A stretch of 64,000 nt of DNA, taken from assembly GCF_001424905.1 (NCBI RefSeq), contig NZ_LMCU01000001.1:2721480-2785479 (forward strand), written 5' to 3'. Positions within the stretch are counted from its first letter, which is position 1. Every line of letters begins with the position of its first letter. Source of the stretch: Leifsonia sp. Root112D2 (GTDB taxonomy: Bacteria; Actinomycetota; Actinomycetes; Actinomycetales; Microbacteriaceae). The position numbers were made by a program, and so were the translations under genes. The notes under the pieces were generated by a model, which was not told the DNA's origin, did not search any database, and was given only the letters and a program-made list of their open reading frames with translations. Shown here in pieces: positions 9,898-20,083 of this stretch.

Positions 9898-10449
9898 ATG
9901 CATACCGAATCCTCGAGTCCATCATCCGTTCCCGTCGACCTGCCCGTCGCGCAGCGGCTCGCCGCGGCCGTCAAACACTACGGCGAGACGGATGTCGTCG
10001 ACCGCGCCGTCGCGCTGCTCGGCGGCGCCAACGTCGGGGAGGAATTCCTGCTCTACGTCGGCGGCGAACACGCTCAGGGACTGCTCGACGGTGCCCCGGC
10101 ACTGTATTGGCCCGAGCTCTGGGGCGCCCGGGCGCTGCTTCATGTCTGGCGGCCGAATGCGCAGTCAGCGGTGCAGCACGGGCTCGGCAACCAGGCCTGG
10201 CGGGTGCGGGAGATGTGTGCGCGCGTGACGCTCGAGCGCGCGCTCGAGCTGGCCGATGACATCCGGAATCTGCTCATCGACGAGGTGCCGCGTGTGCGCA
10301 TTGCTGCACTGCGCGCGCTTGCCGAAATCGGTGCGGCCACGGATACCGAAGCGATGGTTGCACGGCTGCAAGATCCCGATCGGGAGGTGCGACGCGCGGC
10401 CCAGCAGTCACGCGATGCGCTGGCCGAGCGCCTCGCTGCCGCGCACTAA
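9898..10449 (+). CDS. HEAT-repeat domain protein
   Basis: The 183-residue protein is helical. From about residue 95 on there are HEAT-like units such as 'EVPRVRIAALRALAEIGAATDTEAMVARLQDPDREVRRAAQQSRDAL', whose alternating hydrophobic spacing fits two or three repeats. The N-terminal 90 residues have no feature I recognise. It is divergent from the UvrA-like gene (78 bases between starts) and 37 bases before thrS. Such proteins are usually protein-binding scaffolds; the partner is unknown. Confidence 0.65.
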   Translation: MHTESSSPSSVPVDLPVAQRLAAAVKHYGETDVVDRAVALLGGANVGEEFLLYVGGEHAQGLLDGAPALYWPELWGARALLHVWRPNAQSAVQHGLGNQAWRVREMCARVTLERALELADDIRNLLIDEVPRVRIAALRALAEIGAATDTEAMVARLQDPDREVRRAAQQSRDALAERLAAAH

Positions 10450-10486
10450 AGTTGAAGGGTCCGATTCGAACAAGGAGTAGAACCAG

Positions 10487-12469
10487 GTGGCTGACGGCTT
10501 CGAGCTATTTACCGACCGTTCCGTTGTCGCGATGCGCGTCAACGGTGAGCTGAAAGATCTCGCCACCCAGGTCACGACCGACGACACGGTCGAGGCCGTA
10601 TCCATTGATTCACCCGACGGGCTGAACATCCTCCGCCACTCCGCGGCGCATGTTCTCGCGCAGGCCGTTCAGTCGATCAACCCCGACGCGAAGCTCGGTA
10701 TCGGCCCGCCCATCACAGACGGTTTCTACTACGACTTCGATGTAGCCGAGACGTTCACCCCTGAAGACCTCAAGGCGCTCGACAAGGCGATGGATCGCAT
10801 CATCCGGCAGGGCCAGCGCTTCGTACGTCGCGTCGTCACCGACGAGGAGGCCCGCGCCGAACTCGCGAACGAGCCGTACAAGCTCGAGCTCATCGGGCTC
10901 AAGGGCGGTGCAACGGACGGCGACAGCGTCGAGGGTGAAGACAACGAGTCGGTCGAGGTCGGCGGTGCCGAGCTGACCATCTACGACAACGTCGACCCGA
11001 AGACAGGCGAGACGCTTTGGAAGGATCTCTGTCGCGGTCCGCATCTGCCGAACACCCGCATGATCGGCAACGGGGCGGCGCTCACCCGTGTGGCCGCCGC
11101 ATACTGGCGCGGATCCGAGAAGAACACACAGCTGCAGCGCATCTATGGCACGGCCTGGCCCACCAAAGACGAGCTGCGCGCTTACCAGACCCGCATGGAG
11201 GAGGCCGCCAAGCGCGATCACCGCAAGCTCGGTGCGGAGATGGACCTGTTCTCCTTCCCCGACGAGATCGGTTCGGGTCTGGCCGTCTTCCATCCGCGTG
11301 GCGGCATCATCCGCTCGGAGATCGAGAACTACCTGCGCGGCCAGCTTCTCGAGAACGGCTACGAACTCGTCAACACGCCCCACATCACCAAGGGCCACCT
11401 GTTCGAGATCAGCCAGCACCTCAACTGGTATCGCGAGGGCATGTTCCCGCCGATGCACCTCGACGAGGTGACGGATGCCGATGGCCACGTCACCAGGCAG
11501 GGCGCGGACTACTACCTCAAGCCGATGAATTGCCCTATGCACAACCTCATCTTTCGTGCTCGCGGCCGCAGCTATCGCGAGTTGCCCCTGCGCCTGGCCG
11601 AATTCGGCACCGTATACCGCTACGAGAAGAGCGGAACCCTCTCGGGCCTCACCCGCGTGCGCGGCCTCACCCAGGACGACGCTCACGTCTACGTGACGCC
11701 TGAGCAGGTGAAGGACGAGGTCGCGAGCCAGCTGCGCTTCGTGCTGGAGACCCTGCGTGGTTATGGCCTCGACGACTTCTATCTCGAACTCTCCACCAAA
11801 GACCCCGAGAAGTACGTCGGCAGCGACGAGGTCTGGGAGGAAGCAACCGAGACCCTGCGCCAGGTCGGCCTCGAGTCTGGCCTCGAGCTCGTGCCCGATC
11901 CGGGCGGCGCGGCCTTCTACGGCCCCAAGATCTCGGTGCAGGCGCGCGACGCGATTGGTCGCACCTGGCAGCTCTCCACCGTGCAGCTCGACTTCAACCA
12001 GCCCGAACTCTTCGAGTTGCGCTACACGGCGGCCGATGGCTCACGCCAGCAGCCGGTCATGATCCACCGTGCACTGCTCGGCTCTGTCGAGCGCTTCTTC
12101 GCCATCTTGCTCGAGCACTACGCTGGTGCGTTCCCGGTGTGGCTCGCCCCGATGCAGGTCGTCGGCATCCCTGTCGCCGAGCAGTACGACGACTACCTGC
12201 AGGATGTCGTGGCCCGGCTGCGTAAGCGCGGCGTGCGCGCGGAGGTCGACGCATCCGACGATCGCATGCAGAAGAAGATTCGCAACGCCACCAAGGCCAA
12301 GGTGCCATTCCAACTCATCGTCGGCGAGGAGGATCGCGCCGCGGGCACGGTCAGCTTCCGTTTTCGCGACGGCACGCAGCTCAATGGAATCGAGGTCGAG
12401 GCGGCCATCGAGCGCATCACCGCGTCCATCGCCTCCCACGAGCAGGTACTCACCGCATGGACGGCGTGA
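10487..12469 (+). CDS. thrS: Threonine--tRNA ligase
   Basis: The 660-residue class II aminoacyl-tRNA synthetase has an N-terminal TGS domain, a second editing domain with '[12 protein letters not shown]' (HxxxH) from about residue 45, the catalytic core with '[28 protein letters not shown]' (motif 2 and a zinc Cys) and '[35 protein letters not shown]' (motif 3), and a C-terminal anticodon-binding domain. It charges tRNA-Thr. The GTG start has an AAGGAG nine bases upstream. It overlaps the HIT gene by 13 bases. No T-box fits in the 37-base upstream gap. Confidence 0.97.
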   Translation: MADGFELFTDRSVVAMRVNGELKDLATQVTTDDTVEAVSIDSPDGLNILRHSAAHVLAQAVQSINPDAKLGIGPPITDGFYYDFDVAETFTPEDLKALDKAMDRIIRQGQRFVRRVVTDEEARAELANEPYKLELIGLKGGATDGDSVEGEDNESVEVGGAELTIYDNVDPKTGETLWKDLCRGPHLPNTRMIGNGAALTRVAAAYWRGSEKNTQLQRIYGTAWPTKDELRAYQTRMEEAAKRDHRKLGAEMDLFSFPDEIGSGLAVFHPRGGIIRSEIENYLRGQLLENGYELVNTPHITKGHLFEISQHLNWYREGMFPPMHLDEVTDADGHVTRQGADYYLKPMNCPMHNLIFRARGRSYRELPLRLAEFGTVYRYEKSGTLSGLTRVRGLTQDDAHVYVTPEQVKDEVASQLRFVLETLRGYGLDDFYLELSTKDPEKYVGSDEVWEEATETLRQVGLESGLELVPDPGGAAFYGPKISVQARDAIGRTWQLSTVQLDFNQPELFELRYTAADGSRQQPVMIHRALLGSVERFFAILLEHYAGAFPVWLAPMQVVGIPVAEQYDDYLQDVVARLRKRGVRAEVDASDDRMQKKIRNATKAKVPFQLIVGEEDRAAGTVSFRFRDGTQLNGIEVEAAIERITASIASHEQVLTAWTA

Positions 12470-13002
12470 GCCTCGACGATCCCGGCCATCTGGCGGGCGT
12501 TCCCGACGAATTCCAGCGTCTGTGGACGCCGCACCGCATGGTGTACATCCAGAACGGGCCACAGCCGCACAGGGATAGCTGCCCCTTCTGTGCAGCCCCC
12601 GATCTCAGCGATGAGGAGGCGCTCATCGTCGCCCGTGGCGAGCACGCCTACGTTCTGCTCAACCTGTTTCCCTACAACAGCGGCCACCTGCTTGTGTGCC
12701 CGTACCGGCACATTGCCCTCTACGACGAGGCGACGGATGCCGAGACGGCCGAGATCGCGAGCCTCACGCAGACGGCGATGCGGGTCATCCGCAGCGTCTC
12801 GAAGAATGACGGCTTCAACATCGGCATGAACCAGGGAGAGGTGGCCGGGGCTGGCATCGCCGCACACCTTCACCAGCACATTGTTCCGCGCTGGGCGAAT
12901 GATGCGAACTTCCTGCCGATCATCGCCAAGACGAAGGCACTGCCGCAGTTGCTGGGTGAGGTGCGAGCCTCGCTTGCCGAGGCCTGGCCCGCATCCGATT
13001 GA
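12457..13002 (+). CDS. HIT family nucleotide hydrolase/phosphorylase
   Basis: The 181-residue protein has the histidine triad [10 protein letters not shown] near residue 137 and a preceding 'CPFCAA' Cys pair, the form seen in actinobacterial AP4A phosphorylase/HIT proteins. These enzymes cleave dinucleoside polyphosphates or nucleotidyl conjugates. ATG 12457 lies inside the 3' end of thrS, so the two are translationally coupled, a pairing conserved in actinobacteria. An AP4A role next to an aminoacyl-tRNA synthetase makes sense because synthetases generate AP4A. Confidence 0.88.
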   Translation: MDGVSLDDPGHLAGVPDEFQRLWTPHRMVYIQNGPQPHRDSCPFCAAPDLSDEEALIVARGEHAYVLLNLFPYNSGHLLVCPYRHIALYDEATDAETAEIASLTQTAMRVIRSVSKNDGFNIGMNQGEVAGAGIAAHLHQHIVPRWANDANFLPIIAKTKALPQLLGEVRASLAEAWPASD

Positions 13003-13069
13003 TCACGCCGCAGACGATAGAATTGACGATGCGCCGCGTGTCGATGACGGCGCCCACGAGAGGATCACA

Positions 13070-13999
13070 GTGACTGACAGCACCGCACCCGCCCCGAACG
13101 GCACAGCACAGGCCGACGAGCAGTTCGGCTCGAGCCGTGTTAAGCGCGGACTCGCCGAGATGCTCAAGGGCGGCGTGATCATGGACGTCGTCACGCGCGA
13201 GCAGGCGCGCATCGCCGAAGACGCGGGGGCTGTCGCGGTGATGGCTCTTGAGCGCGTTCCGGCCGACATCCGCTCGCAGGGTGGCGTTGCCCGCATGAGC
13301 GATCCCGACCTGATCGAAGGCATCATCGACGAGGTCTCCATCCCCGTCATGGCCAAGGCTCGCATCGGCCACTTCGTCGAGGCGCAGGTGCTGCAGGCAC
13401 TCGACGTCGACTACATCGACGAATCCGAGGTGCTGAGTCCCGCCGACTACGTCAACCACATCGACAAGTGGAAGTTCACCGTGCCGTTCGTGTGCGGAGC
13501 CACCAACCTGGGCGAGGCGCTGCGACGCATCAATGAGGGTGCCGCGATGATCCGCTCCAAGGGTGAGGCCGGCACCGGTGACGTCTCGGAGGCCACCAAG
13601 CACATCCGCAAGATCCGCTCGGAGATCGCCGCACTCACCGCGATGAGCAAGGATGAGCTCTATGTGGCGGCCAAGGAGCTGCAGGCACCGTATGCGCTCG
13701 TCGAGGAGATCGCCTCGACCGGCAAGCTTCCCGTCGTGCTGTTCACCGCGGGCGGGGTCGCCACTCCGGCCGACGCCGCGATGATGATGCAGCTCGGCGC
13801 CGACGGCGTGTTCGTCGGCTCGGGCATCTTCAAGTCGGGCGACCCGGCCAAACGCGCCGCGGCAGTTGTGAAGGCCACGACCTTCTTCGACGACCCTTCG
13901 GTCATCGCCGAGGTTTCGCGCGGCCTGGGTGAGGCGATGGTGGGTATCAACGTCTCCGACCTGGCCGCACCGCACCGCCTCTCCGAACGTGGCTGGTAG
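13070..13999 (+). CDS. pdxS: Pyridoxal 5'-phosphate synthase subunit PdxS
   Basis: The 309-residue protein matches PdxS along its full length: '[18 protein letters not shown]', '[11 protein letters not shown]' with the catalytic lysine at about 96 (Lys81 of Bacillus PdxS), '[11 protein letters not shown]' with the second lysine, and '[29 protein letters not shown]'. It makes PLP from ribose 5-phosphate, glyceraldehyde 3-phosphate and ammonia supplied by PdxT. The GTG start has GAGAGGA upstream, and a TAGAAT (13018-13023) may be its -10. It has an N-terminal extension of about 15 residues. It overlaps or abuts pdxT. Confidence 0.97.
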   Translation: MTDSTAPAPNGTAQADEQFGSSRVKRGLAEMLKGGVIMDVVTREQARIAEDAGAVAVMALERVPADIRSQGGVARMSDPDLIEGIIDEVSIPVMAKARIGHFVEAQVLQALDVDYIDESEVLSPADYVNHIDKWKFTVPFVCGATNLGEALRRINEGAAMIRSKGEAGTGDVSEATKHIRKIRSEIAALTAMSKDELYVAAKELQAPYALVEEIASTGKLPVVLFTAGGVATPADAAMMMQLGADGVFVGSGIFKSGDPAKRAAAVVKATTFFDDPSVIAEVSRGLGEAMVGINVSDLAAPHRLSERGW

Positions 14000-14639
14000 C
14001 CCCGGGTCTTCCGGCCCAGCGCCTGCCAGCACAGTGCCTGCCAGCACAGTGCGCGTCGGTGTACTCGCGCTGCAGGGTGACTTTCGTGAGCACATCGCCG
14101 TTCTGCGATTCCTGGGGGCGGATGCCGTCGCTGTGCGCCGCCCGCAGGAACTGAACGAGATCGGCGGCCTGGTCATCCCGGGTGGCGAGTCGAGCGTGAT
14201 GGACAAGCTCGCGCGAACCTTTGGGCTCGCCGAGCCGCTGCGTGCAGCCATTGCCGACGGCCTGCCGGTCTACGGCACCTGCGCCGGCCTGATCATGCTC
14301 GCCGACACCGTGCTCGACGGCATAGCCGGCCAGCAGAGCCTCGGCGGACTCGACGTTGCGGTGCGACGCAACGCCTTCGGCTCGCAACTCGACTCCTTCG
14401 AAACAGATCTCGATGTGCCGGTGCTGGACGGGCCCCCCATGCACGCCGTGTTCATTCGCGCCCCCATCGTCGAGTCGCTCGGGGCAGCCGCGCATCCGCT
14501 CGCCTCGCTCGATGACGGCCGCGTCGTCGCCGTGGAGCAGGGCAACCTGATCGGCACCTCCTTCCACCCCGAGATGACGAACGACTACCGCTTTCACGAA
14601 TACTTTCTGGGCAAGGTCACCGCCAGGGCCGCTCGCTGA
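13989..14639 (+). CDS. pdxT: Pyridoxal 5'-phosphate synthase glutaminase subunit PdxT
   Basis: This class I glutaminase has the nucleophile in '[10 protein letters not shown]' (Cys98 from this start) and the His/Glu pair in 'SFHPEMTND' (His193, Glu195). It releases ammonia for PdxS. The start is uncertain: GTG 13989 overlaps the pdxS stop and gives 216 residues, while in-frame GTGs at 14034 and 14049 would place the start right at '[15 protein letters not shown]', where the family normally begins. No good ribosome-binding site decides it. The extra N-terminal stretch is encoded by a 15-bp tandem duplication (14020-14050). Confidence 0.93.
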   Translation: MAGSPGSSGPAPASTVPASTVRVGVLALQGDFREHIAVLRFLGADAVAVRRPQELNEIGGLVIPGGESSVMDKLARTFGLAEPLRAAIADGLPVYGTCAGLIMLADTVLDGIAGQQSLGGLDVAVRRNAFGSQLDSFETDLDVPVLDGPPMHAVFIRAPIVESLGAAAHPLASLDDGRVVAVEQGNLIGTSFHPEMTNDYRFHEYFLGKVTARAAR

Positions 14640-14707
14640 GGGCATTGTTCTAGACTGGCTAGGCACCTCAGCCTGTAACAATACGGCTGTAACGAAACGG
14701 GAGATAC

Positions 14708-15472
14708 ATGTCCGGGCATTCCAAGTGGGCGACGACCAAGCACAAGAAGGCGGTCATCGACCAGCGACGTGCCAAGTCGTTCGCGAAGCTCATCAAGAAC
14801 ATCGAGGTCGCGGCCAAGATCGGCGGCGCCGACATGTCGGGCAATCCGACCCTCGTCGACGCGGTGCAGAAGGCCAAGAAGACCTCGGTTCCCATCGACA
14901 ACATCAACCGCGCGGTCAAGCGCGGCGCGGGCCTCACCGGTGAGAGCGTCGACTACACGACGATCATCTACGAGGGATATGCACCCAGCGGTGTCGCGCT
15001 GCTCGTCGAGTGCCTCACGGACAACAAGAACCGAGCCGCGGCCGATGTGCGTACCGCCATGACCCGCAACGGCGGCACCATGGGTGACCCCGGCAGCGTT
15101 GCATACAACTTTCACCGCAAGGGCGTCATTGTTGTCGCCAAGACCGACGGGCTGAGCGAAGACGACGTTCTCGTGGCCGTACTCGATGCAGGGGCTGAGG
15201 AAGTGACAGACCGCGGCGAGAGCTTCGAGGTGGTCACCGACGCATCCGCTCTCGTCAGCACCCGCACGGCGCTCCAGGAGGCGGGGATCGACTACGACTC
15301 GGCCGACGTGGAGTTCGTCGCCAGTTTGCAGGTCGAGGGTGACGCCGAGACGGCACGCAAGGTCTTTCGCCTCATCGATGCCCTCGAAGACTCGGACGAT
15401 GTGCAGAACGTGTACACCAACCTCGATCTCTCGGCCGAGGTTCAGGCCGAGCTCGAGAACGACACGGAATAG
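14708..15472 (+). CDS. yebC: YebC/PmpR family protein
   Basis: The 254-residue protein begins '[27 protein letters not shown]', the hallmark of YebC, and keeps the three-domain length. The family was first described as a transcription regulator near ruvC; recent work on relatives links it to ribosome function at proline stretches. Here it sits 12 bases before ruvC. GGGAGA precedes the ATG. It acts in the cytoplasm. Confidence 0.95.
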   Translation: MSGHSKWATTKHKKAVIDQRRAKSFAKLIKNIEVAAKIGGADMSGNPTLVDAVQKAKKTSVPIDNINRAVKRGAGLTGESVDYTTIIYEGYAPSGVALLVECLTDNKNRAAADVRTAMTRNGGTMGDPGSVAYNFHRKGVIVVAKTDGLSEDDVLVAVLDAGAEEVTDRGESFEVVTDASALVSTRTALQEAGIDYDSADVEFVASLQVEGDAETARKVFRLIDALEDSDDVQNVYTNLDLSAEVQAELENDTE

Positions 15473-15484
15473 GCGAGCTCGATC

Positions 15485-16093
15485 ATGTCGGTGCGGGTAT
15501 TCGGCATCGACCCCGGCCTGACGCGCTGTGGCGTCGGCATCGTGGATGTAGCGGCAAACCGTACCGCGAAGCTGGTACATGTCAGCGTCATCCGCACCGC
15601 GCCAGAGCTGCCGCTCGAGCAGCGCCTGCTCGCCATCGGAACCGGCATCGAGGAGTTGCTCGATGAATACGAGCCTGCCGCCTTCGCCATCGAGCGGGTC
15701 TTCGCGCAGCACAATCTGCGCACGGTGATGGGCACCGCCCAGATCAGCGGAGTGGCCATGCACGCGGCGGCCAAACGCCGCCTGGCGGTCGGCCTGCACA
15801 CCCCCAGCGAGGTCAAGGCCGCGATCACCGGATACGGCGCCGCCGAGAAGAAGCAGGTGCAGGTGATGGTGGCGCGCATCCTGGGCCTCGCCGATCTGCC
15901 CAAACCGGCGGATGCGGCAGACGCCCTCGCCATTGCCATCTGCCATGCCTGGCGCACGCCCGTCGGCCCTGAAGGCAGCGGGGGAGAGGCAACGGATGCG
16001 CCCTCCTCACGCCTCACTCCCGCCCAGCAGGCGTGGCACGCCGCGGAGCGCTCCACCCGGGCGTCGGTGGCGCCCCGTAGGCTGACGAAGTGA
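15485..16093 (+). CDS. ruvC: Crossover junction endodeoxyribonuclease RuvC
   Basis: The 202-residue protein has the four acidic catalytic residues of RuvC: Asp9 in '[11 protein letters not shown]', Glu70 in 'FAIERVF', and Asp143/Asp146 in '[15 protein letters not shown]'. It resolves Holliday junctions as a dimer with RuvAB. About 35 low-complexity residues follow the conserved core. The TGA stop overlaps the ruvA GTG by four bases, so ruvC-ruvA-ruvB form a tightly coupled operon. Confidence 0.96.
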   Translation: MSVRVFGIDPGLTRCGVGIVDVAANRTAKLVHVSVIRTAPELPLEQRLLAIGTGIEELLDEYEPAAFAIERVFAQHNLRTVMGTAQISGVAMHAAAKRRLAVGLHTPSEVKAAITGYGAAEKKQVQVMVARILGLADLPKPADAADALAIAICHAWRTPVGPEGSGGEATDAPSSRLTPAQQAWHAAERSTRASVAPRRLTK

Positions 16094-16716
16094 TCTCTTC
16101 CCTGCGTGGCACCGTTCTCTCTCTCTCGGGCGGCAGCGCCGTCATAGAGGTCGGCGGCGTCGGCTTCGCCGTGCAGCTCACCCCCGATCACGCCCTCTCG
16201 CTGCGGCTCGGAGACACCGCGTTCGTGATGACGAGCCTCATCGTGCGCGAAGACGCTCTCTCGCTGTTCGGCTTCGCCGACACGGAACAGCTCGCGGTGT
16301 TCGAACTGCTTCTGGGGGTCACCGGGGTCGGTCCCAAATCGGCCATGGGCGTGCTGGCAGCGCTGACACCGGATGCCATCGCTGCGGCGGTTCAGGCAGA
16401 CGACGACGCGGTCTTCCGCAAGGTCTCAGGCATCGGCCCGAAGACGGCGAAACTCATCGTGGTGTCGCTCGCCGGCAAGCTCGTGGTAACGCATACGCAG
16501 AGGTCCGCGTCGAGCACCCGGCCGGGGTCCTCCCTGGGGGACAGCGTGCTCGTCGCTCTCGTGGGCCTTGGTTGGCCGGAACGGGTGGCATCCGAGGTCA
16601 TAGCCGAGGTCGTGGCGGAACACGCAGAACCAGAGCGCGGGAGTGTTTCGGCACTGCTCAGGCTTGCCCTGGCCCGGCTCGGCCCCGGCCAGACGCCGGT
16701 GAGGAGCGGATCGTGA
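16090..16716 (+). CDS. ruvA: Holliday junction DNA helicase subunit RuvA
   Basis: The 208-residue protein has the OB-fold start '[28 protein letters not shown]' and two helix-hairpin-helix motifs, '[19 protein letters not shown]' and '[20 protein letters not shown]', which bind the junction. A flexible linker precedes the C-terminal domain that contacts RuvB. It begins at GTG within the ruvC stop and ends within the ruvB start, each by a four-base GTGA overlap. Confidence 0.96.
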   Translation: MISSLRGTVLSLSGGSAVIEVGGVGFAVQLTPDHALSLRLGDTAFVMTSLIVREDALSLFGFADTEQLAVFELLLGVTGVGPKSAMGVLAALTPDAIAAAVQADDDAVFRKVSGIGPKTAKLIVVSLAGKLVVTHTQRSASSTRPGSSLGDSVLVALVGLGWPERVASEVIAEVVAEHAEPERGSVSALLRLALARLGPGQTPVRSGS

Positions 16717-17783
16717 GCGAGGCGAACGAAGATCTCACGCCCGAAGATCTCACGAGCCCGGTGCTGGAGTCCGAGAACGAGCTGGCCTTTGAGGGCGCAC
16801 TACGCCCTCGCACGCTCGCCGAGTTCGTCGGCCAGAGCAAGGTGCGCGGCCAGCTTCAGCTGCTGCTGACCGCTGCGAGCATGCAGGACCGCACGGCCGA
16901 TCACATCCTCCTGGCCGGCCCTCCCGGGCTTGGCAAGACCACGCTGGCGATGATCGTCGCGCACGAGAGCGGGCGGCCCCTGCGGCTCTCCAGCGGCCCG
17001 GCCATTCAGCACGCCGGCGATCTGGCTGCGCTGCTTTCCTCGCTCACCCCCGGCGAGGTGCTCTTCATCGACGAGATCCACCGCATGGCTCGCTCCGCTG
17101 AAGAGATGCTGTACCTGGCGATGGAGGACTTTCGCATCGACATTATGGTCGGCAAGGGCGCGGGGGCGACCTCTATTCCTCTGGACCTCGCGCCGTTCAC
17201 CCTCGTCGGGGCGACCACGCGTTCGGGGCTGCTGCCCAATCCGCTGCGTGATCGCTTCGGCTTCACGGCGCACCTTGAGTTCTACGATGCCGCAGAACTC
17301 GAGCAGGTGCTCGCACGAGCGGCCGTGATGCTCAATGTGCAGATTGATCGCGAGGCGCTTGCCGAAATCGCCGGGCGCTGCCGTGGCACGCCCCGTATCG
17401 CGAACAGGCTGCTGCGTCGCGTGCGCGACTACGCACTCGTGCATGGCAGCGATGCGGATGTCGACACCGTGCGTGCCGCGCTCGAACTGTACGATGTCGA
17501 TCCGCTGGGCCTCGATCGGCTCGACCGCGCGGTCATGCAGGCGATCCTCACCCGCTTCGAAGGCGGCCCCGTCGGGCTGAACACCCTCGCCGTCTCTGTC
17601 GGCGAGGAGGCGGAGACCATCGAATCGGTGGTCGAGCCTTTTCTCGTACGCATCGGTCTGATCTCGCGCACCCCGCGTGGCCGTGTCGCCACCGCGGCAG
17701 CCTGGCGACACTTCGATGCAACTCCCACCTCGGGCTCGGCGGGTGTGCGCTCCCAGCAAGTGCCCCTCGATGATGACCTATAA
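16713..17783 (+). CDS. ruvB: Holliday junction branch migration ATPase RuvB
   Basis: The 356-residue AAA+ motor has Walker [10 protein letters not shown] (69-77), Walker B 'LFIDEIHR' (117-124), sensor '[18 protein letters not shown]' with the arginine finger, and a C-terminal winged helix ('[18 protein letters not shown]'). It drives branch migration on RuvA-bound junctions. GTG 16713 overlaps the ruvA stop, with GGTGAGGAG upstream. Its stop codon is embedded in a perfect -10 box for the next operon. Confidence 0.97.
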   Translation: MSEANEDLTPEDLTSPVLESENELAFEGALRPRTLAEFVGQSKVRGQLQLLLTAASMQDRTADHILLAGPPGLGKTTLAMIVAHESGRPLRLSSGPAIQHAGDLAALLSSLTPGEVLFIDEIHRMARSAEEMLYLAMEDFRIDIMVGKGAGATSIPLDLAPFTLVGATTRSGLLPNPLRDRFGFTAHLEFYDAAELEQVLARAAVMLNVQIDREALAEIAGRCRGTPRIANRLLRRVRDYALVHGSDADVDTVRAALELYDVDPLGLDRLDRAVMQAILTRFEGGPVGLNTLAVSVGEEAETIESVVEPFLVRIGLISRTPRGRVATAAAWRHFDATPTSGSAGVRSQQVPLDDDL

Positions 17784-17784
17784 T
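17779..17784 (+). promoter_or_regulatory. -10 box TATAAT for yajC-secD-secF
   Basis: A consensus TATAAT overlaps the ruvB stop codon, 65 bases before yajC. No convincing -35 is seen 17 bases upstream. The distance leaves a leader of about 60 bases with GGAAGG before the yajC ATG. Confidence 0.5.
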
Positions 17785-17849
17785 TCACACTGGCCTAGAC
17801 CCACACGATAGTGTTGGTGGCCGACACCCTCGGAAGGTTCCCCCACATC

Positions 17850-18245
17850 ATGGATTTGCTCACAGTTGTCATGCTGGTCGTTCTGGCCGTGCTGATTTTC
17901 TTCATGTTCCGCAATAGTCGCAAGCGTCAGCGTGATGCGGCTTCGCTGCAGTCGAAGGTGGTGACCGGCGCGAATGTCATGACCAACTTCGGCGTGTACG
18001 GCACCATCCTGTCGATGGACGAAGAGAACAACGAAGTACTTCTCGAGACGACGCCGGGCACCGTGCTGAAGGTGCACCGTCAGGTCATCGCGCGGGTCGT
18101 CGAGCCGAAGGTCAATGAAGAAGAGGCGCCCGAAGAGTCGGCGACCACGGAGCTCAACGCGGATCACGCGATTCAGCTCGGCGAGCCCGAGTACGGCGAG
18201 CGGCTTGACGGCACAGACAAGCCCAACTCCGAAAACGGCAAGTAG
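17850..18245 (+). CDS. yajC: Preprotein translocase subunit YajC
   Basis: The 131-residue protein has one N-terminal membrane helix ('LLTVVMLVVLAVLIFFMFRNSRKRQRD') and the cytosolic YajC domain 'VVTGANVMTNFGVYGTILSMDEENNEVLLETTPGTVLKVHRQVIARVV', with an acidic tail. YajC associates with SecDF at the SecYEG translocon. ATG 17850 has GGAAGG upstream. It leads the secDF genes, as usual. Confidence 0.93.
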   Translation: MDLLTVVMLVVLAVLIFFMFRNSRKRQRDAASLQSKVVTGANVMTNFGVYGTILSMDEENNEVLLETTPGTVLKVHRQVIARVVEPKVNEEEAPEESATTELNADHAIQLGEPEYGERLDGTDKPNSENGK

Positions 18246-18259
18246 CAACCATCCGCTTC

Positions 18260-18290
18260 CGTGCCCGTCCTCTCAGTGAGCGCGGGCACG
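18260..18290 (+). other. Hairpin between yajC and secD
   Basis: CGTGCCCG (18260-18267) pairs perfectly with CGGGCACG (18283-18290) over a 15-base loop, between the yajC stop and the secD start. It could be a partial terminator or a processing/stability element that sets the YajC:SecD ratio. Confidence 0.5.
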
Positions 18291-18313
18291 AGCATAGAAA
18301 GCTGAGTTCGTAG

Positions 18314-20083
18314 GTGGCAAAGTCGTCCCCGGTCAAGAAAGCCTGGCGGTCCCTGATTTGGCTCGGTGCGATCATCGTCGTACTCGCCGGCGTTCTGGCC
18401 AGTGGTGTGCTGTTCGGGGGAGCCTCCTGGGCGCCGAAGCTCGGCCTCGACCTCGAGGGCGGCACCGAGATCATCCTCGCGCCGCAGCTGGAGAACGGTA
18501 AGACCGTCACGTCGGACGAGCTTGCGCAGTCGGTCTCGATCATCAGGAAGCGCGTCGACGCATCCGGTGTTTCAGAGGCCCAGATCAGCACCCAGGGCAA
18601 CAGCAACGTTGTGGTTTCGATCCCCGGACCGTTGGATGACGCGACCAAGCAGCGCATCGAGTCGAGTTCCAAGCTGGACTTCCGAGCGGTTCTGCTCACC
18701 GGTGCGCCGACGAATGCCGTTGTCGGCGCTGATGGCAAGTCCACCCCCGCCCCATCGCCGGCACCGGGGCTGTCCTCCACGCCCACGGCAAAACCCACGA
18801 ACGGCAGCGACCTCTCGTACGTCACACCGGAGCTCCAGGCGCAATACAACGCGTACGACTGCAAGGCTGAGGCGAACACGATCAAGAGCGCTCCGCCGGA
18901 GAACAAACCGCTCATCGCCTGCGACGACGCCAACACCGTCAAGTATCTGCTGGGGCCGGTAGAGGTACACGGCAGCGACATCACGAATGCCACGGCCGGG
19001 CTACAGCCGACCCAGAGCGGGGTGACGACGGGCGAGTGGGGTGTGAACATCACCTTCAACGGCACGGGCGGTCCCCAGTTCAACAAGATCTCCAGCCGAC
19101 TCATCGCGCTTGACCCACCGCGCAACCAGTTCGCCGCAGTGCTCGACGGCGCTGTCATCACCGCGCCCCGCGTGCAGGGAGTCACCGATCAGCCGACGAT
19201 CACCGGAAACTTCAACCAGGAGTCGGCGACGTCCCTCGCCAATGAGCTCAAGTTCGGTGCGTTGCCGGTGAGCTTCAAGGTGCAGAGTTCGAACACCATC
19301 TCGGCGACCCTGGGCTCCTCGCAGTTGCAGAGCGGCCTGATCGCCGGCATTATCGGCCTGCTGCTCGTGATGGTCTACACCCTCTTCCAGTACCGGCTGC
19401 TGGGCTTCGTCACCATCGCCTCGCTCGTTGGAGCCTTCCTGCTCACCTATCTGGTCATCGCGATCCTGGCCTGGCGCATCGACTACCGGCTCTCGCTCGC
19501 CGGCGTAGCCGGCATCATCGTCTCCATCGGCTTCACCGCGGACTCGTTCATCGTTTACTTCGAGCGAATACGCGACGAACTGCGCGATGGGAGGGGTCTC
19601 GAATCCGCAGTCGAGGCGGGCTGGAGACGAGCCAAACGCACGATCTACGCTTCCAAGTCGACTAACCTTCTTGCCGCCGTTGTGCTCTATGTGCTTGCGG
19701 TGGGCAGCGTTCAGGGATTTGCATTCACCCTGGGTGTGATGACGATCATCGACGTGCTCATCGTCATTCTCTTCACGCATCCGACCCTGCAGCTGCTCGC
19801 ACAGACCCGATTCTTCGCCAGCGGACATTCCTGGTCCGGGCTCGACCCCGAAGCCCTGGGAGCGCTCTATCGGGGAGGCGCGCAGTTCCGCGCTCCATCC
19901 GCGGGAGTATCCGCCGCCAAGCTGGCCTCCAGCAGCCGTGAGGCTGCCAAACGACAGACCATCGCCGAGCGCAAGGCCGCCGAGCTTGAGGCCGCCAAGC
20001 CAGACTCCGGCAGTGCCGATTCGGGTGGTACAAGGCCGAAAGCATCCTCTGGTAGTCGCAAGGGCGAAGGGAAGGATTCCTGA
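18314..20083 (+). CDS. secD: Protein translocase subunit SecD
   Basis: The 589-residue protein starts with a membrane helix followed by 'GLDLEGGTEI', the SecD D1 signature. A large external P1 region has a Pro/Ala/Ser-rich insertion around residues 140-160. The five C-terminal helices include 'TADSFIVYFERIRDELRDGRGLESAVEAGWRRAKRTIYASKSTNL', the conserved D4-D6 region. A charged Ala/Lys/Ser-rich tail ends the protein. SecDF uses the proton gradient to help export. GTG start; stop overlaps secF by one base. Confidence 0.95.
   Translation: MAKSSPVKKAWRSLIWLGAIIVVLAGVLASGVLFGGASWAPKLGLDLEGGTEIILAPQLENGKTVTSDELAQSVSIIRKRVDASGVSEAQISTQGNSNVVVSIPGPLDDATKQRIESSSKLDFRAVLLTGAPTNAVVGADGKSTPAPSPAPGLSSTPTAKPTNGSDLSYVTPELQAQYNAYDCKAEANTIKSAPPENKPLIACDDANTVKYLLGPVEVHGSDITNATAGLQPTQSGVTTGEWGVNITFNGTGGPQFNKISSRLIALDPPRNQFAAVLDGAVITAPRVQGVTDQPTITGNFNQESATSLANELKFGALPVSFKVQSSNTISATLGSSQLQSGLIAGIIGLLLVMVYTLFQYRLLGFVTIASLVGAFLLTYLVIAILAWRIDYRLSLAGVAGIIVSIGFTADSFIVYFERIRDELRDGRGLESAVEAGWRRAKRTIYASKSTNLLAAVVLYVLAVGSVQGFAFTLGVMTIIDVLIVILFTHPTLQLLAQTRFFASGHSWSGLDPEALGALYRGGAQFRAPSAGVSAAKLASSSREAAKRQTIAERKAAELEAAKPDSGSADSGGTRPKASSGSRKGEGKDS

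Noticed and set aside
10450..10486. T-box riboswitch before thrS.
   Set aside because: The gap is only 37 bases and has no specifier or antiterminator elements.
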